Source of the DNA: Limnohabitans sp.
GTDB taxonomy: Bacteria > Pseudomonadota > Gammaproteobacteria > Burkholderiales > Burkholderiaceae_C
Reading direction: 5' to 3'
Assembly (NCBI GenBank): GCA_030158125.1
Contig: JAOATL010000004.1
Coordinates: 286,507 to 350,506 of the forward strand
DNA: 64,000 nucleotides
Shown: positions 31,059-41,198 of the stretch, piece after piece
How the letters are laid out: every line of letters begins with the position of its first letter
How positions within the stretch are numbered: position 1 is the stretch's first letter
Notes under the pieces: generated by a model
The model's input: only the letters and a program-made list of their open reading frames with translations
What the model was told of the DNA's origin: nothing
Database searches by the model: none
Made by a program: the position numbers and the translations under genes

Positions 31059-32114
31059 TCAGACCGCAGGAAAAGCTTGCAATCTGGCGCGCACCTCGTC
31101 CCAATGGGCTGGATCGCAACCCCTTCGCATCACGACCAATGTGGCACTGGCCAAGGCGTGAGTCAAAACATCTTGCAAACAACTGTCACTGGCTTGGACG
31201 GCCCAAGATTTCACATTGGCGGAATTGGCTTGTGCACCTGAATCCAAATCTGCATCTGCATCGAAATGATGCAATGCGCACGCCAACAAACCAGCCAGAA
31301 AACTGTCGCCCGCACCAACCGTGTCCACCACCTTCACGGGTGCGGCTTCTCGGGCGCTGAACACTTTAATCGCTGGGCCTTGACGCGCCAACAGCCGGGC
31401 GCCTTCTGCCCCCAGTGTCAAAGCCATCCACTGGGCAGAACCCAGGTTCATCAAGTGCAAGGCTTGGTCTGTGGGCGTGCTGCCGGGCAATTGCAAATGC
31501 GCCAAATCTTCATCACTGGCTTTCAGCACATCGGCCAGTTTGGCCATTTCTAAAACATGGGCGCGATATGTCGCCAGGTCGGGCATGACGGAGGGGCGTA
31601 AGTTGACATCCACCACAATCCATTTGCCCGCTGCCTTTTGTGCACGCAACCAGGGCAAGTAATGCGAGGCATCAGCAGGGTCGAGGGCCAAACAACCCGT
31701 ACACACAATTTCCAACTGAGGGTGTGCGTTGCAAACAGCATTGAGCGATGAAGCCGAAATTTGTCGATCGGCCACAGCTTCACGGTAAAAAGCGTAATCG
31801 GGGTGTCCCTGCGCATTCAATGCAACAACTGCCAAAGAGCTTGGGTGAGGCACCGGCTGCGAAACGGCCAATTGCACGCCATCGGCTTGCAGGGCCTGTG
31901 CCAATTGACGGCCAAACCTGTCGCTGGACAAAGGATTTTGATACAGCGTGGCAACATTTTGACGCGCCAATGCACGTGACAAGTTGAATACCGCGCCCCC
32001 TAAACAGGGCTGAAAGTTGCCATCCGCTTGGGCCAGCAAATCAATCAGCGCTTCGCCAGCAGTGACCACGCGAGGGGCCGGGAAATCGTTCGATGTTGAA
32101 GGGTTCAAAGACAT
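31059..32114 (-). CDS. PfkB family carbohydrate kinase (fructokinase-like)
   Basis: A 351-residue sugar kinase of the ribokinase/PfkB fold. The substrate-binding N-terminus is VTAGEALIDLLAQADG with GGAVFNLSRALAR. The C-terminal anion-hole and catalytic motif is VDTVGAGDSFLAGLL, with the Asp as general base. The sequence resembles fructokinases, but the sugar is not proven. An insertion rich in Asp, Ala and Ser (HHFDADADLDSGAQANSANV) follows the active site. The gene is on the opposite strand, inserted in the tsaE-amiC-mutL run. Its stop abuts the amiC stop with no spacer. Confidence 0.88.
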   Translation of the reverse strand: MSLNPSTSNDFPAPRVVTAGEALIDLLAQADGNFQPCLGGAVFNLSRALARQNVATLYQNPLSSDRFGRQLAQALQADGVQLAVSQPVPHPSSLAVVALNAQGHPDYAFYREAVADRQISASSLNAVCNAHPQLEIVCTGCLALDPADASHYLPWLRAQKAAGKWIVVDVNLRPSVMPDLATYRAHVLEMAKLADVLKASDEDLAHLQLPGSTPTDQALHLMNLGSAQWMALTLGAEGARLLARQGPAIKVFSAREAAPVKVVDTVGAGDSFLAGLLACALHHFDADADLDSGAQANSANVKSWAVQASDSCLQDVLTHALASATLVVMRRGCDPAHWDEVRARLQAFPAV

Positions 32115-32123
32115 GCGTAGATT

Positions 32124-32759
32124 CTAAGATTGGCGAGCACGCCATGCCCCCCAAAGTGCAAACAAACCGGGTACGAAAATCATGGCCCAAATGATTTGAC
32201 TCAGGTGGGCTTTGACAAATGCGGTTTCACCAAACAGATAACCTGCCGTTGTGAGGCCACACACCCAAATCAGGCCCCCCATCACGTTGTAAGCCACAAA
32301 ACGAGAAGGTGTCATGGCCGCCACACCCGCCACAAAGGGGACAAAGGTGCGAATGAAGGGCATGAAGCGGGCCAAAACAATGGTGATACCACCATAGGTT
32401 TCGTAAAAATGATGGGCCTTTTCAAAGGCTGTGCGATTGAAAAATCGTGTGTTTTCCCATTGAAAAACCTTGGGGCCAAAAAATCGACCCAAGCGGTAGT
32501 TGACCTGGTCTCCGAAAACCGCGGCCACCACCAACAAGCCCATGGCCAGTGGCAGACTGAGCAAACCAGTGCCACACAAAGTTCCCACCACAAACAGCAG
32601 GGAATCGCCCGGTAAGAAAGGCATGACCACCAAACCTGTTTCGACAAAAACGATCAAAAAAAGCAAGGCATACACCCACATGCCGTAATTTTCGACAAAC
32701 GCTAGCAAATAGCGGTCGACATGCAGTACAAAGTCCAACAGTTGCAGCAAAGTGTCCAT
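32124..32759 (-). CDS. DedA family inner-membrane protein
   Basis: 211 residues from the ATG at 32759, with about four to five membrane segments. DedA/VTT-domain signatures are present: FVETGLVVMPFLPGDSLLFV, GDQVNYRLGRFFGPKVF and ARFMPFIRTFVPFVAGVAAM, the last with the conserved Arg and Pro residues. Members act as lipid (undecaprenyl-phosphate or phospholipid) flippases or affect proton motive force and drug tolerance. The PfkB gene follows nine bases downstream. It is divergent from mutL across a 42-base gap. Confidence 0.9.
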   Translation of the reverse strand: MDTLLQLLDFVLHVDRYLLAFVENYGMWVYALLFLIVFVETGLVVMPFLPGDSLLFVVGTLCGTGLLSLPLAMGLLVVAAVFGDQVNYRLGRFFGPKVFQWENTRFFNRTAFEKAHHFYETYGGITIVLARFMPFIRTFVPFVAGVAAMTPSRFVAYNVMGGLIWVCGLTTAGYLFGETAFVKAHLSQIIWAMIFVPGLFALWGAWRARQS

Positions 32760-32801
32760 GGCGCAATTATCCCTGTCTTCTGGAACACCTACAATTTGAG
32801 G

Positions 32802-34676
32802 ATGAGCCAGCCCCAACCCCGCCGAACCATCCGTGAACTTCCCGATGTGCTAATCAGCCAAATCGCTGCGGGTGAAGTGATCGAACGCCCCGCCTCCGTG
32901 GTGCGCGAATTGGTCGACAACGCCCTAGACGCCGGCGCGCGTCACATCACCTTGCGTTTGTTGGGGGGTGGAATTCGCCTCATTTCCGTAGAAGACGATG
33001 GCTGTGGCATTCCCGTCGAAGAATTGCCCGTGGCCTTGAAACGCCATGCCACCAGCAAAATTGTCAGCTTGGAGGATTTGGAATCGGTCGCCACCATGGG
33101 CTTCAGAGGTGAAGCCTTGGCCGCCGTCAATTCAGTCTCTGACATGAGCCTGCTGTCGCGCACAGAAGGTGCCGCCACGGCCTTTCTATTGGACGGCCAA
33201 ACTGGTGAAGTGAGACCGGCTGCACGTGCCGTTGGCACGACCGTAGAAGTAAAAGAGTTGTTTTTCTCAACGCCTGCGCGCCGTCACTTTTTAAAGTCAG
33301 AGAACACCGAACTGGCGCATTGCATTGAAGCCGTCAGGCGTCATGCCTTGGTTCGCGCCGAGGTCAGTTTTGCCATTTGGCATGAAGGCAAAATTGTGGA
33401 GCAGTGGCGCAGCCACCCCGGTGAAGCGGGCTGGAACCAACGCTTGGCCGATGTCCTCGGCGAAGACTTTGTGACCTCTTCCGTTAACATTGATTTCAGG
33501 TCGGGACCCGTGCATGTGCGAGGCCGCGCAGGCACACCCGATGCGGCCCGCGCACGTGCAGACCAGCAATTTGCCTACGTCAATGGCCGTTTCGTGCGCG
33601 ACAAAGTCATCACCCATGGTGCCCGCAGCGCCTATGAAGATGTCCTGCATGGCCAACGCCAACCCGTCTACGTGCTGTACTTGCAAATGGACCCCACGCG
33701 TGTGGACGTCAATGTCCACCCCACCAAAATTGAAGTGCGCTTCAGAGACAGCCGTGAAGTGCACCAGGCCATGCGCCATGCCATTGAGCGTGCGTTGGCG
33801 GTGCCACGTGCGCAGTTAATTTCTGGAAGCGACAACATTCGCCCCCAGAGTGCAACACCCGACATGTCATTTTTAAGCCCCACACCCAGTGCACCATCGA
33901 CGCAAAGCACATGGTCACAGCGGGGCATGGCGTTTGGCACTGATCGCAGCGCAGAAGATCCGGCCAAAGCCATGGCCGATCTCAAAGCCCTGTGGGGCAA
34001 CACTCAGCAAGTTGAAGAACGCGCACCCGGCTTTGCACAAGGCATCGCCGCTGGCGCCTCAAAGCAACTACCCCAGGCGCACACTGCACATGAATGGCCC
34101 TTGGGGCGCGCCATTGCCCAGCTGCAAGGCGTGTACATCTTGGCTGAAAACAGCCAAGGCCTGATCGTGGTTGACATGCATGCAGCGCACGAACGCATTG
34201 TCTATGAGCGGCTCAAACAACAACTCGGCACCACCCAAATCAACAGCCAACCACTCTTGATCCCTGCCTCGTTTGCGGCCACCCCACAAGAAATGAACAC
34301 GGCAGAAAACTGCACCGCTGTCCTGCAGCAATTGGGGCTTGAAGTCTCTGCACTGTCTGCCAAAACTTTGGCGGTGCGAGCCGTGCCAACTTCTCTGGCA
34401 CAAGGCGATGCGGTGGAGTTGGCCCGCAGCGTTCTGGCCGAGTTGGCACAGCACGATGCGGCCACAGTGGTGCAACGTGCACAAAATGAAATTTTGGCCA
34501 CCATGGCCTGCCATGGCGCCGTACGCGCCAATCGCAAACTGACTTTGGATGAAATGAACGCATTGTTGCGACAAATGGAAGACACCGAGCGCTCCGATCA
34601 GTGCAACCATGGCCGCCCCACTTGGCGCCAAGTCAGCATGCGTGAATTGGATGCTTTGTTTTTGCGAGGCCGTTGA
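32802..34676 (+). CDS. mutL: DNA mismatch repair protein MutL
   Basis: Links MutS mismatch recognition to strand processing. 624 residues from the ATG at 32802 (MSQPQPRRTIRELPDVLISQ), with an AGGATGAG-type start region. The GHKL ATPase domain shows IAAGEVIERPASVVRELVDN, DDGCGIPVEELP and TMGFRGEALAAV. A variable linker covers about residues 340-430, and the C-terminal dimerisation domain includes VVDMHAAHERIVYERLK. The last part contains ACHGAVRANRKLT and NHGRPTWRQV. The stop shares a base with the next gene (TGATG). Confidence 0.95.
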   Translation: MSQPQPRRTIRELPDVLISQIAAGEVIERPASVVRELVDNALDAGARHITLRLLGGGIRLISVEDDGCGIPVEELPVALKRHATSKIVSLEDLESVATMGFRGEALAAVNSVSDMSLLSRTEGAATAFLLDGQTGEVRPAARAVGTTVEVKELFFSTPARRHFLKSENTELAHCIEAVRRHALVRAEVSFAIWHEGKIVEQWRSHPGEAGWNQRLADVLGEDFVTSSVNIDFRSGPVHVRGRAGTPDAARARADQQFAYVNGRFVRDKVITHGARSAYEDVLHGQRQPVYVLYLQMDPTRVDVNVHPTKIEVRFRDSREVHQAMRHAIERALAVPRAQLISGSDNIRPQSATPDMSFLSPTPSAPSTQSTWSQRGMAFGTDRSAEDPAKAMADLKALWGNTQQVEERAPGFAQGIAAGASKQLPQAHTAHEWPLGRAIAQLQGVYILAENSQGLIVVDMHAAHERIVYERLKQQLGTTQINSQPLLIPASFAATPQEMNTAENCTAVLQQLGLEVSALSAKTLAVRAVPTSLAQGDAVELARSVLAELAQHDAATVVQRAQNEILATMACHGAVRANRKLTLDEMNALLRQMEDTERSDQCNHGRPTWRQVSMRELDALFLRGR

Positions 34677-35923
34677 TGAACAGCACCGTCCCATCCCGTT
34701 CACGCAGCCAAGCCATGATGGTTCTGTTGCTGGCGCTTTTGCTTGGCCTGCAACCCGTCACCACCGACTTGTATTTGCCTGCCCTACCCGCTTTAACCCA
34801 AAGTTTTGGCGCCAGCATGGTGCAAGCGCAACTGACCCTCACCGCCTTGCTTTTGGCCTTTGGCACATCCCAATTGGTCTGGGGGCCGCTGTCAGACAAG
34901 TGGGGGCGCAGGCCCGTTTTATTGGGTGGCGTTGCGGTATACACCGCCTCGGCCATTGCCTGCGCCTTGGCACCTGACATTGAAACCTTGATCGCAGCAC
35001 GTACGCTTCAGGGCGTGGCCATGGGTGCATGCGTGATGGCGGCACGTGCGGTCATTCGTGACTTGTACGAACCCGTGCAAGGCGCCAAGGTCATGTCGCA
35101 GGCGCTCTCTGGCTTAGGGGTGATTGCGTGCACCTGTGTGCCTGTAGGCGGCTTTTTAACAGACCTGCTGGGATGGCGTTGGGCGCTCAGTAGCCTGGTC
35201 TTGTTTGCGCTCTTGACGGGTGTGTTGATCTACGTCTATTTTGACGAAAGTTTGCAACAGCGCAACCCCGATGCGCTGCAAGCCAAGAGCCTGTGGACTG
35301 CAGTCAAACACATTTTTCGCAACCCCACCTTTCAAGCCTACAGCGCTTTGTCTACCGCATCATTTGCAGGGCTCTTTACATTTCTGGCCACCTCTTCCTT
35401 TGTGTTCACACAAAGCATGGGCTTGAGCAAAACAGTGTATGGCCTGTTGATGTTTTCCATGTCCTTGTCCTACATCATTGGCACCTTTATTTGCCGTTGG
35501 CTGCTGCTTCGCATCAGCGTTCAGATCTGTGTGTACTGGGCCAGCTTGGTCAGCTTGTTTGCGGGCGTTCTCTTGCTGTTGATTGCGTACCTAGGACCGG
35601 GTCAGCCGTGGTTTGGGGCATGGGCTGTCATGCTGCCGGTCAACATATTTTTATTGGCGCATGGTGTCCATCAACCCTGCGGTCAAAGCGGTTGCATTGC
35701 GCCGTTTCCTGAAATGGCAGGCACGGCTTCCGCTCTGAATGGTTTTTCCATGATGGTGGTGGCGTTTGTCTTGGGCACATGGCTTGGCACCCACATGACC
35801 GATCCACTTTTGGCCATGGCGCAAGGCATCATGCTTGCCTCTTTAAGCTTGGCCTTGATTGGCAGTTTTGCAGTGCGCAAAATTCCGTTGCCACAAGCGG
35901 CTCACCCTGCCCTCGCCAAATGA
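34676..35923 (+). CDS. Bcr/CflA family MFS multidrug exporter
   Basis: A 415-residue major facilitator with about 12 membrane segments. The start ATG overlaps the mutL stop. MFS motif A is present as [16 protein letters not shown], with [16 protein letters not shown] in TM1 and [19 protein letters not shown] in the TM4-5 region, all Bcr/CflA features. Proton-driven export of drugs such as bicyclomycin or chloramphenicol is the family role; the substrate here is unknown. It sits between mutL and miaA with overlaps on both sides, whereas those two genes are usually adjacent in other Proteobacteria. Confidence 0.88.
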   Translation: MNSTVPSRSRSQAMMVLLLALLLGLQPVTTDLYLPALPALTQSFGASMVQAQLTLTALLLAFGTSQLVWGPLSDKWGRRPVLLGGVAVYTASAIACALAPDIETLIAARTLQGVAMGACVMAARAVIRDLYEPVQGAKVMSQALSGLGVIACTCVPVGGFLTDLLGWRWALSSLVLFALLTGVLIYVYFDESLQQRNPDALQAKSLWTAVKHIFRNPTFQAYSALSTASFAGLFTFLATSSFVFTQSMGLSKTVYGLLMFSMSLSYIIGTFICRWLLLRISVQICVYWASLVSLFAGVLLLLIAYLGPGQPWFGAWAVMLPVNIFLLAHGVHQPCGQSGCIAPFPEMAGTASALNGFSMMVVAFVLGTWLGTHMTDPLLAMAQGIMLASLSLALIGSFAVRKIPLPQAAHPALAK

Positions 35924-36891
35924 CGGTACGCGCACTGGCCATCGCGGGTCCAACTGCCAGCGGCAAAACGGGTTTGGCCTTGGCCATTGCCGACCATTTG
36001 CAATCACGTGGCGGGGCTGAAATCATCAGCGTCGATTCGGCCTTGGTTTACAAAGGCATGGACATTGGCACCGCCAAACCCACGCGTGAAGAATTACAGA
36101 TGGTGCCGCATCACCTCATCAACATTCGGGATCCGCTCACAGCCTACAGTGCGGCCGAATTCGCGCGCGATGCATTGGCTTGTGTCAATGACATTTCCAG
36201 TCGTGGCAAGCTGCCCTTGTTGGTGGGTGGCACCATGCTGTACTTCAAGGCATTGCTGGACGGCCTGAATGACATGCCGGCAGCAGATCCTGACATCAGA
36301 GCGCGCATTCAAACTGAAGCAGAAGCAGTGGGTTGGCCAGCCATGCACGCACAACTTCAAACGATTGACCCAGTGACCGCAGCCAGACTGGCACCTGCCG
36401 ACAGCCAACGCATCTCACGTGCACTGGAAATTTTCAAACTGTCTGGCAAACCATTGTCGAGCTTTCAACACAAGCTGGACAGGGCCCATGCAACGGCCAT
36501 CGTCGATGTGAACGCGCTGAATTTTTGCAACGTCCCCATGCTGAGCTTGGAACCACTTGATCGAGCCTGGTTGCACAAGCGCATTGAACAGCGCTTTGAC
36601 GACATGTTGGCGCACGGATTTTTAGAAGAAGTTAAATCTTTGCGTGCGCGTGGTGATTTGCAAATCGATCTACCCTCGATGCGATGCGTCGGCTATCGCC
36701 AAGCGTGGGACGCACTCGATGGCCATTTGGCCATGGCCGAGCTACGGGATCGCGGCGTGTTTGCCACAAGGCAACTGGCCAAAAGACAATTGACTTGGCT
36801 GCGAAGCATGCCACACAGACACGTGCTGCAAGCCGATGCCCCCGACGTCTTGACGCATGCACTGGCATGGGTCGACGCACAGATGGTTTGA
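35920..36891 (+). CDS. miaA: tRNA dimethylallyltransferase
   Basis: Adds a dimethylallyl group to N6 of A37 in UNN-decoding tRNAs. 323 residues from the ATG at 35920, which overlaps the exporter stop by four bases (ATGA). The P-loop is GPTASGKT (residues 10-17). The prenyl and tRNA site motifs [36 protein letters not shown] and [11 protein letters not shown] are all present. [13 protein letters not shown] near the C-terminus is the usual closing motif. hfq, which often follows miaA, is not here; arfB is convergent right after the stop. Confidence 0.95.
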   Translation: MTVRALAIAGPTASGKTGLALAIADHLQSRGGAEIISVDSALVYKGMDIGTAKPTREELQMVPHHLINIRDPLTAYSAAEFARDALACVNDISSRGKLPLLVGGTMLYFKALLDGLNDMPAADPDIRARIQTEAEAVGWPAMHAQLQTIDPVTAARLAPADSQRISRALEIFKLSGKPLSSFQHKLDRAHATAIVDVNALNFCNVPMLSLEPLDRAWLHKRIEQRFDDMLAHGFLEEVKSLRARGDLQIDLPSMRCVGYRQAWDALDGHLAMAELRDRGVFATRQLAKRQLTWLRSMPHRHVLQADAPDVLTHALAWVDAQMV

Positions 36892-36892
36892 G

Positions 36893-37297
36893 TCAATCCC
36901 AGTTGGCCTTGCCCCGCAAAGCCTTGGTTTGCCCGCGCTTAACTTTACGCTCCACGCGCTTGACTTGAGAGCTGCGGGTGGGCCGTGTGGCTTTGCGTTT
37001 CTTTTGAACCACGGAGGCCAATGCCAGTAAATCGTGCAAACGCAGCAAAGCCGCCATGCGGTTCATGTCTTGGCTGCGATGTTCTTGTGATTTGATCACC
37101 ACCACGCCCCCCTGGGTGATGCGGTGATCGTGCAAAGTTAACAGACGCTCCTTCAGCTCCAAAGGCAAGCTAGAAGCACGAATGTCAAAGCGCAATTGGA
37201 TGGCGCTGGCAACCTTGTTCACATTTTGGCCGCCTGGCCCCTGTGATCGAATGGCCGTAAGTTCGACCTCATCTGCTGGAATGTGAAATATTGTCAT
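36893..37297 (-). CDS. arfB: Alternative ribosome-rescue peptidyl-tRNA hydrolase ArfB
   Basis: A 134-residue RF1-like protein that releases peptides from ribosomes stalled without a stop codon. The catalytic GGQ is at residues 22-24 (SQGPGGQNVNKVASAI). The C-terminal tail is strongly basic (VQKKRKATRP, VKRVERKVKRGQTKAL) and would insert into the empty mRNA channel. The length matches E. coli YaeJ. The start ATG is divergent from a small Lys-rich ORF, with 97 bases between them. The stop lies one base from the convergent miaA stop. Confidence 0.93.
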   Translation of the reverse strand: MTIFHIPADEVELTAIRSQGPGGQNVNKVASAIQLRFDIRASSLPLELKERLLTLHDHRITQGGVVVIKSQEHRSQDMNRMAALLRLHDLLALASVVQKKRKATRPTRSSQVKRVERKVKRGQTKALRGKANWD

Positions 37298-37394
37298 GAC
37301 AAACCCTGAATATGCAGCTTCTAATGGCTTTGTGCCGTGAGCATTGATTGTGCCTCGCGTAAACTGGGATCCTTAACTACCTCAAGGTGATTCC

Positions 37395-37538
37395 ATGGCC
37401 AAAGGTCAACAAAAAACAAACAAAGAGTCCAAAAAACCCAAAAAGGACACATCCCCTCCCAAAACCATTTCAGGTGACAACGAGCGTCCTGTCCAGAAAA
37501 TCACGGCCATCATTCCCCGTGGCAAAAAACCCGTTTGA
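37395..37538 (+). CDS. Small Lys-rich hypothetical protein (47 residues)
   Basis: A short ORF beginning MAKGQQKTNKESKKPKKDT and ending IIPRGKKPV. It has a strong Shine-Dalgarno (AAGGTGA, 37384-37390) four bases before its ATG, the best reason to call it real. The composition is very basic and the protein is probably disordered, which suggests nucleic-acid or ribosome binding, but this is a guess. I recall short proteins starting MAKGQ in related bacteria without known function. It lies just upstream of the DUF6352 gene on the same strand and may share its transcript. Confidence 0.65.
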   Translation: MAKGQQKTNKESKKPKKDTSPPKTISGDNERPVQKITAIIPRGKKPV

Positions 37539-37562
37539 GATTGAATTGAATTGAATGAACCC

Positions 37563-38591
37563 ATGAGTGATTCTGCGCAAAGTCTTTGGCCCCAAGCGGG
37601 CTATGCACAGCTGAAAAAAGACGCGCGGGGTCACCTGATCGTCACAGATGATTTTCTGAGGGTTCTGCTGCTGCGGCCCGAACTGGCGCCCATTGAAAGC
37701 TCTTGCAAGCATGAAATTCAGGTGCATGAACGCTTGCTCGAAAATCCACGGCTTGAATTGCAAGCTTCAGACTTGGCCTTGGTTCAAGACCGTGATGCCG
37801 CTGACAACATGGCTGTCTGGATGCGCTTTAGAAACCGCATCCTGGCTCACGCCAGTTTAGAAGCCAGTTATTGGGCGCTGTTTGAAGGACAAGGTGTCGA
37901 TGTGCCGCCAGTCTTGGTCAATCAAATCACCCAAGTCTTGGTACAACACGTACTGGGCAACGACTGCTCCCCCGGAGAAGCACGCGCAGCCGAATTGCTG
38001 TTCCGAACGCAAAAAATCTCCGTCCTCGACGATGGTTCTGTCATGGCGGCAGACAACGAAACCGTCGAACGCCATGCATTGGAAAGCGGCTTTGGCAGTG
38101 TGGGTGAGTTGCTCAAACAAGGGGGCATTCCCCTTCGCAGTGTGGACTTGGACGTGATTCAAGACAGCAACGAAGACAGCTATTGGGATCGCAGTGAACG
38201 CTTTGACATGGTGGCCTGTCTCAACCTGGGGCAAGCCCTCATCGACGCATTCTGCCGCGTGCTCGAGCGATGGATTTTGCATTTCACAAGTGCCAGCGTG
38301 CGCATTGTCACCGCCCGAGAAATTGAAGATTCAAATTGGGTCTGGCATGTGGGCCTGGATGCGCAGGCCAGCAGCATGCTGAACGATTTGTACACCGGTC
38401 AAAGCATTGACGAAGACCGACAACGCCGCATGCTGTGTTTGTTTGTGTTGAACTTTGACAATGCCAGCGACATGCTGCAAGACGTGAGCGGCAAGCCGGT
38501 GTATTTGGCCATGGCCATGGACCCGCAAAATTTGCTCAAAATCAAGCCACAAAACTTGCTCTTGAATTTACCCCTCGCACGAAGGTCTTGA
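37563..38591 (+). CDS. DUF6352 family protein
   Basis: 342 residues from the ATG at 37563; a TTG at 37551 would add four. Typical segments are LIVTDDFLRVLLLRPELAPI, GVDVPPVLVNQITQVLV, RAAELLFRTQKISV, YWDRSERFDMV and WVWHVGLDAQASSMLNDLY. There is no signal peptide or membrane helix, and no catalytic motif I can name. The family is confined mainly to Burkholderiales, and I know of no function. It overlaps no neighbour upstream; the SBF transporter gene starts two bases after its stop, so the two are probably co-transcribed. Confidence 0.8.
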   Translation: MSDSAQSLWPQAGYAQLKKDARGHLIVTDDFLRVLLLRPELAPIESSCKHEIQVHERLLENPRLELQASDLALVQDRDAADNMAVWMRFRNRILAHASLEASYWALFEGQGVDVPPVLVNQITQVLVQHVLGNDCSPGEARAAELLFRTQKISVLDDGSVMAADNETVERHALESGFGSVGELLKQGGIPLRSVDLDVIQDSNEDSYWDRSERFDMVACLNLGQALIDAFCRVLERWILHFTSASVRIVTAREIEDSNWVWHVGLDAQASSMLNDLYTGQSIDEDRQRRMLCLFVLNFDNASDMLQDVSGKPVYLAMAMDPQNLLKIKPQNLLLNLPLARRS

Positions 38592-38593
38592 AC

Positions 38594-39469
38594 ATGAACG
38601 CATCGCAGATCGTCCTGAGTTTGGTCTTGGCGACCATGGTGTTTTCGGTCGCACTAGAACTTCGACTGGATGATTTCAGGCGTGTTGCGCAAGCACCCAA
38701 AGCCGTCATTTGCGGCCTGATTCCTCAGTTCATCTTGTTGCCCATTGGCACTTGGGCTGCCACCCTCCTGCTGGACCTGCCTCCCAACATCGAAGCCGCC
38801 ATGATTTTGGTGGCCGCTTGCCCTGGCGGTAGCTTGAGCAACGTGATCACCCACATGGGCCGCGGCAACACCGCCTTGTCGGTCAGCATCTCGGCTGTTG
38901 CCAGCATCATTGCGCTGTTTGCCACTCCCTTCAACTTCAGTTGGATGATGGCGGCAAACCCCGAGACAGCCTCTTGGTTGAAAGAGTTGTCCATCGACGC
39001 ATCTGGCATTTGGATCAGCTTGTTTTTGTTGTTGGGCGTGCCCCTCACATTGGGCTTGATGGCCTCGCACCGCTTGCCGACCTTGACCGAGCGCATTCGC
39101 AAACCGCTTGGCAATTTTTCACTGATCGCGCTCCTGCTGTTCATCGTGGCGGGCCTGATCAAAGAGCGTCAATTGCTCACCTTGGGTTTGCTACCTACTT
39201 TGCTGTTGGTGGTATTGCACAATGCCAGCGGTTTGTTCTTTGGCTGGATCACCAGCGTGGTGATGGGCGTGAGTGAGCGCGACCGCCGCGCTGTGATGAT
39301 TGAAGGCGGCATGCAAAACTCAGGCTTGGCCCTGGGCATCATTGCAGTGCAATTCAACAGTGACTTGGGCATGGTGACATTGGCCAGCCTGTGGGGCATT
39401 TGGCACATTGTGAGTGGCATGTCTTTGGCGTATTTTTGGAGAAGAAAAGATGCTCGATTGCTTGCTTAA
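38594..39469 (+). CDS. Bile acid:sodium symporter (SBF) family transporter
   Basis: A 291-residue membrane protein with about nine hydrophobic segments. SBF-family features include ALELRLDDFRRVAQAPKAVI near the N-terminus, the ACPGGSLSNVITHMGRGNTA segment with its conserved sodium-site residues, and EGGMQNSGLALGI, the crossover motif. Bacterial members carry bile acids, pantoate or other organic anions with sodium, and the substrate here is not known. The deacylase gene starts 20 bases before its stop and arginase follows, so the transported compound may be what these enzymes break down. Confidence 0.87.
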   Translation: MNASQIVLSLVLATMVFSVALELRLDDFRRVAQAPKAVICGLIPQFILLPIGTWAATLLLDLPPNIEAAMILVAACPGGSLSNVITHMGRGNTALSVSISAVASIIALFATPFNFSWMMAANPETASWLKELSIDASGIWISLFLLLGVPLTLGLMASHRLPTLTERIRKPLGNFSLIALLLFIVAGLIKERQLLTLGLLPTLLLVVLHNASGLFFGWITSVVMGVSERDRRAVMIEGGMQNSGLALGIIAVQFNSDLGMVTLASLWGIWHIVSGMSLAYFWRRKDARLLA

Positions 39470-41198
39470 AAACGGTACCGTGGTGGATGGCACGGGCCAA
39501 AAACCTTTCATCGCAGACGTCGGCATTCAAGGTGGGCGCATCACCCACATCGGCCACATTGACGAAGCCGCCAAAGAAACCATTGATGCAACGGGCCTCT
39601 GGATCACACCTGGTTTTGTCGATTTGCACACACACTATGACGGTCAAGTGACTTGGGATGAATGCTTCACCCCCAGCATTTACCACGGCGTGACTACCGT
39701 CGTCCTGGGCAACTGCGGCGTAGGCTTTGCGCCCAAACGTCCCGGCGCTGAAGACGATTTGGTCAAACTCATGGAAGGTGTGGAAGACATTCCTGGCGCC
39801 GCTTTGCATGAAGGCATCGTGTGGAACTGGGAGAGTTTTCCAGAGTACATGAATGCTTTGGCCGCCACGCCTCACAGTCTCGACTTTTTGGTTCAAGTAC
39901 CGCACGATCCGCTGCGCATGTACGTCATGAAAGAACGCGCTTTGGCCAAGGAAGTGGCCACGCCGCAAGACATTGATCAAATGCGCGCCTTGCTGCGCGA
40001 AGCGCTGGAAGCCGGTGCTGCTGGCTTTAGCACCGGCCGCAGTGACAACCACCGCACCTCAGAAGGCAAAGACACCCCTGCGGCCGAGGCCAGTCATGCC
40101 GAACTGACAGGTCTGGCACAAGCCTTCCAAGGCCTGTCGCACGGCGTGGTGCAAATGGTGAGTGACTACAACCTGATGAAGGGTCCCGCCGAGTTTGATG
40201 CCGAATTTGATTTGGTCGAAGCGGTGGCCAAGGCCAGTGGCAAAAAATTTTCCCTCACTTGGCTGCAACGCGACCCCGGCGGTGAGCAGTATTTGCGCAT
40301 ACAGGAACGCGTTGAACAGGCGGTGGCCAATGGCCTGCCCCTCTTTATGCAAACAGGTGCACGCGGCATTGGCGTGTTGAATGGCTTGGACGCCAGCTTC
40401 CATCCCTTCATGGGATTCCCTTCTTACAAAGAAGTGGCACACCTGCCTTTGGCCGAACGTGCTGCAGCCTTGCGAGACTCCGCCAGAAAAGCCCGCATCC
40501 TTTCAGAAAAGTCTGAACGACTGGCTGGCGATGGCAGTTCCATTCCGCCACTGGTCGACATCTTGTTGGCCAAGATCGACATGGTCAGTGGGCGCATGTT
40601 CCCACTCGAAGCCACTTTGAATTACGAACCCTCCGTGATGGAAAGCTTTTTGGTACGCGCCAAACAAAAAGGTGTCACACCTTTGGAAGTGATCTACGAT
40701 CACTTGAGTGCAGGCGATGGCAACGGTTTGATTTACTTCCCCATCTTCAATTACAACGAGGGCAACCTTGACACTGTACGCAAAATGCTTGGCCATCCCC
40801 GCGCATTGAGTGGCCTCAGTGATGCAGGTGCGCATGTGGGTACCGTGTGCGATGCAAGCTTCACCACGTTCATGTTGACGCATTGGGTTCAAGGAAGAGG
40901 CAAGGACACCCTGCCCCTCGAGACCGTGATTGAAATGCTGACACGTCGCAATGCCAACTACCTAGGCCTCAAAGACCGCGGTGTTTTGGCGGTGGGCATG
41001 CGCGCAGACATCAATGCCATTGACCCGCAAAAATTGAGTGTGGGTTTGCCTCAACTGGTGCGTGACTTACCGGCTGGCGGAAAACGCTTTGTGCAAAAGG
41101 CCGAGGGCTATATGGCCACTTGGGTGGCAGGTGAACAAGTTCAACGAGGTGGCGAAATCACATCTGCGCGACCCGGCAATTTGGTGCGCATGGCATGA
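39450..41198 (+). CDS. N-acyl-D-amino-acid deacylase-like amidohydrolase
   Basis: 582 residues from the ATG at 39450 ([20 protein letters not shown]), overlapping the transporter gene by 20 bases. It is a metal-dependent amidohydrolase: the N-terminal metal motif is [24 protein letters not shown], an Asp/His site in [13 protein letters not shown], and [16 protein letters not shown] (the composite beta domain) fit the D-aminoacylase family. It probably hydrolyses an acylated D-amino acid or a related cyclic amide. The exact substrate is unknown. The arginase gene overlaps its stop by four bases (ATGA). Confidence 0.85.
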   Translation: MLDCLLKNGTVVDGTGQKPFIADVGIQGGRITHIGHIDEAAKETIDATGLWITPGFVDLHTHYDGQVTWDECFTPSIYHGVTTVVLGNCGVGFAPKRPGAEDDLVKLMEGVEDIPGAALHEGIVWNWESFPEYMNALAATPHSLDFLVQVPHDPLRMYVMKERALAKEVATPQDIDQMRALLREALEAGAAGFSTGRSDNHRTSEGKDTPAAEASHAELTGLAQAFQGLSHGVVQMVSDYNLMKGPAEFDAEFDLVEAVAKASGKKFSLTWLQRDPGGEQYLRIQERVEQAVANGLPLFMQTGARGIGVLNGLDASFHPFMGFPSYKEVAHLPLAERAAALRDSARKARILSEKSERLAGDGSSIPPLVDILLAKIDMVSGRMFPLEATLNYEPSVMESFLVRAKQKGVTPLEVIYDHLSAGDGNGLIYFPIFNYNEGNLDTVRKMLGHPRALSGLSDAGAHVGTVCDASFTTFMLTHWVQGRGKDTLPLETVIEMLTRRNANYLGLKDRGVLAVGMRADINAIDPQKLSVGLPQLVRDLPAGGKRFVQKAEGYMATWVAGEQVQRGGEITSARPGNLVRMA

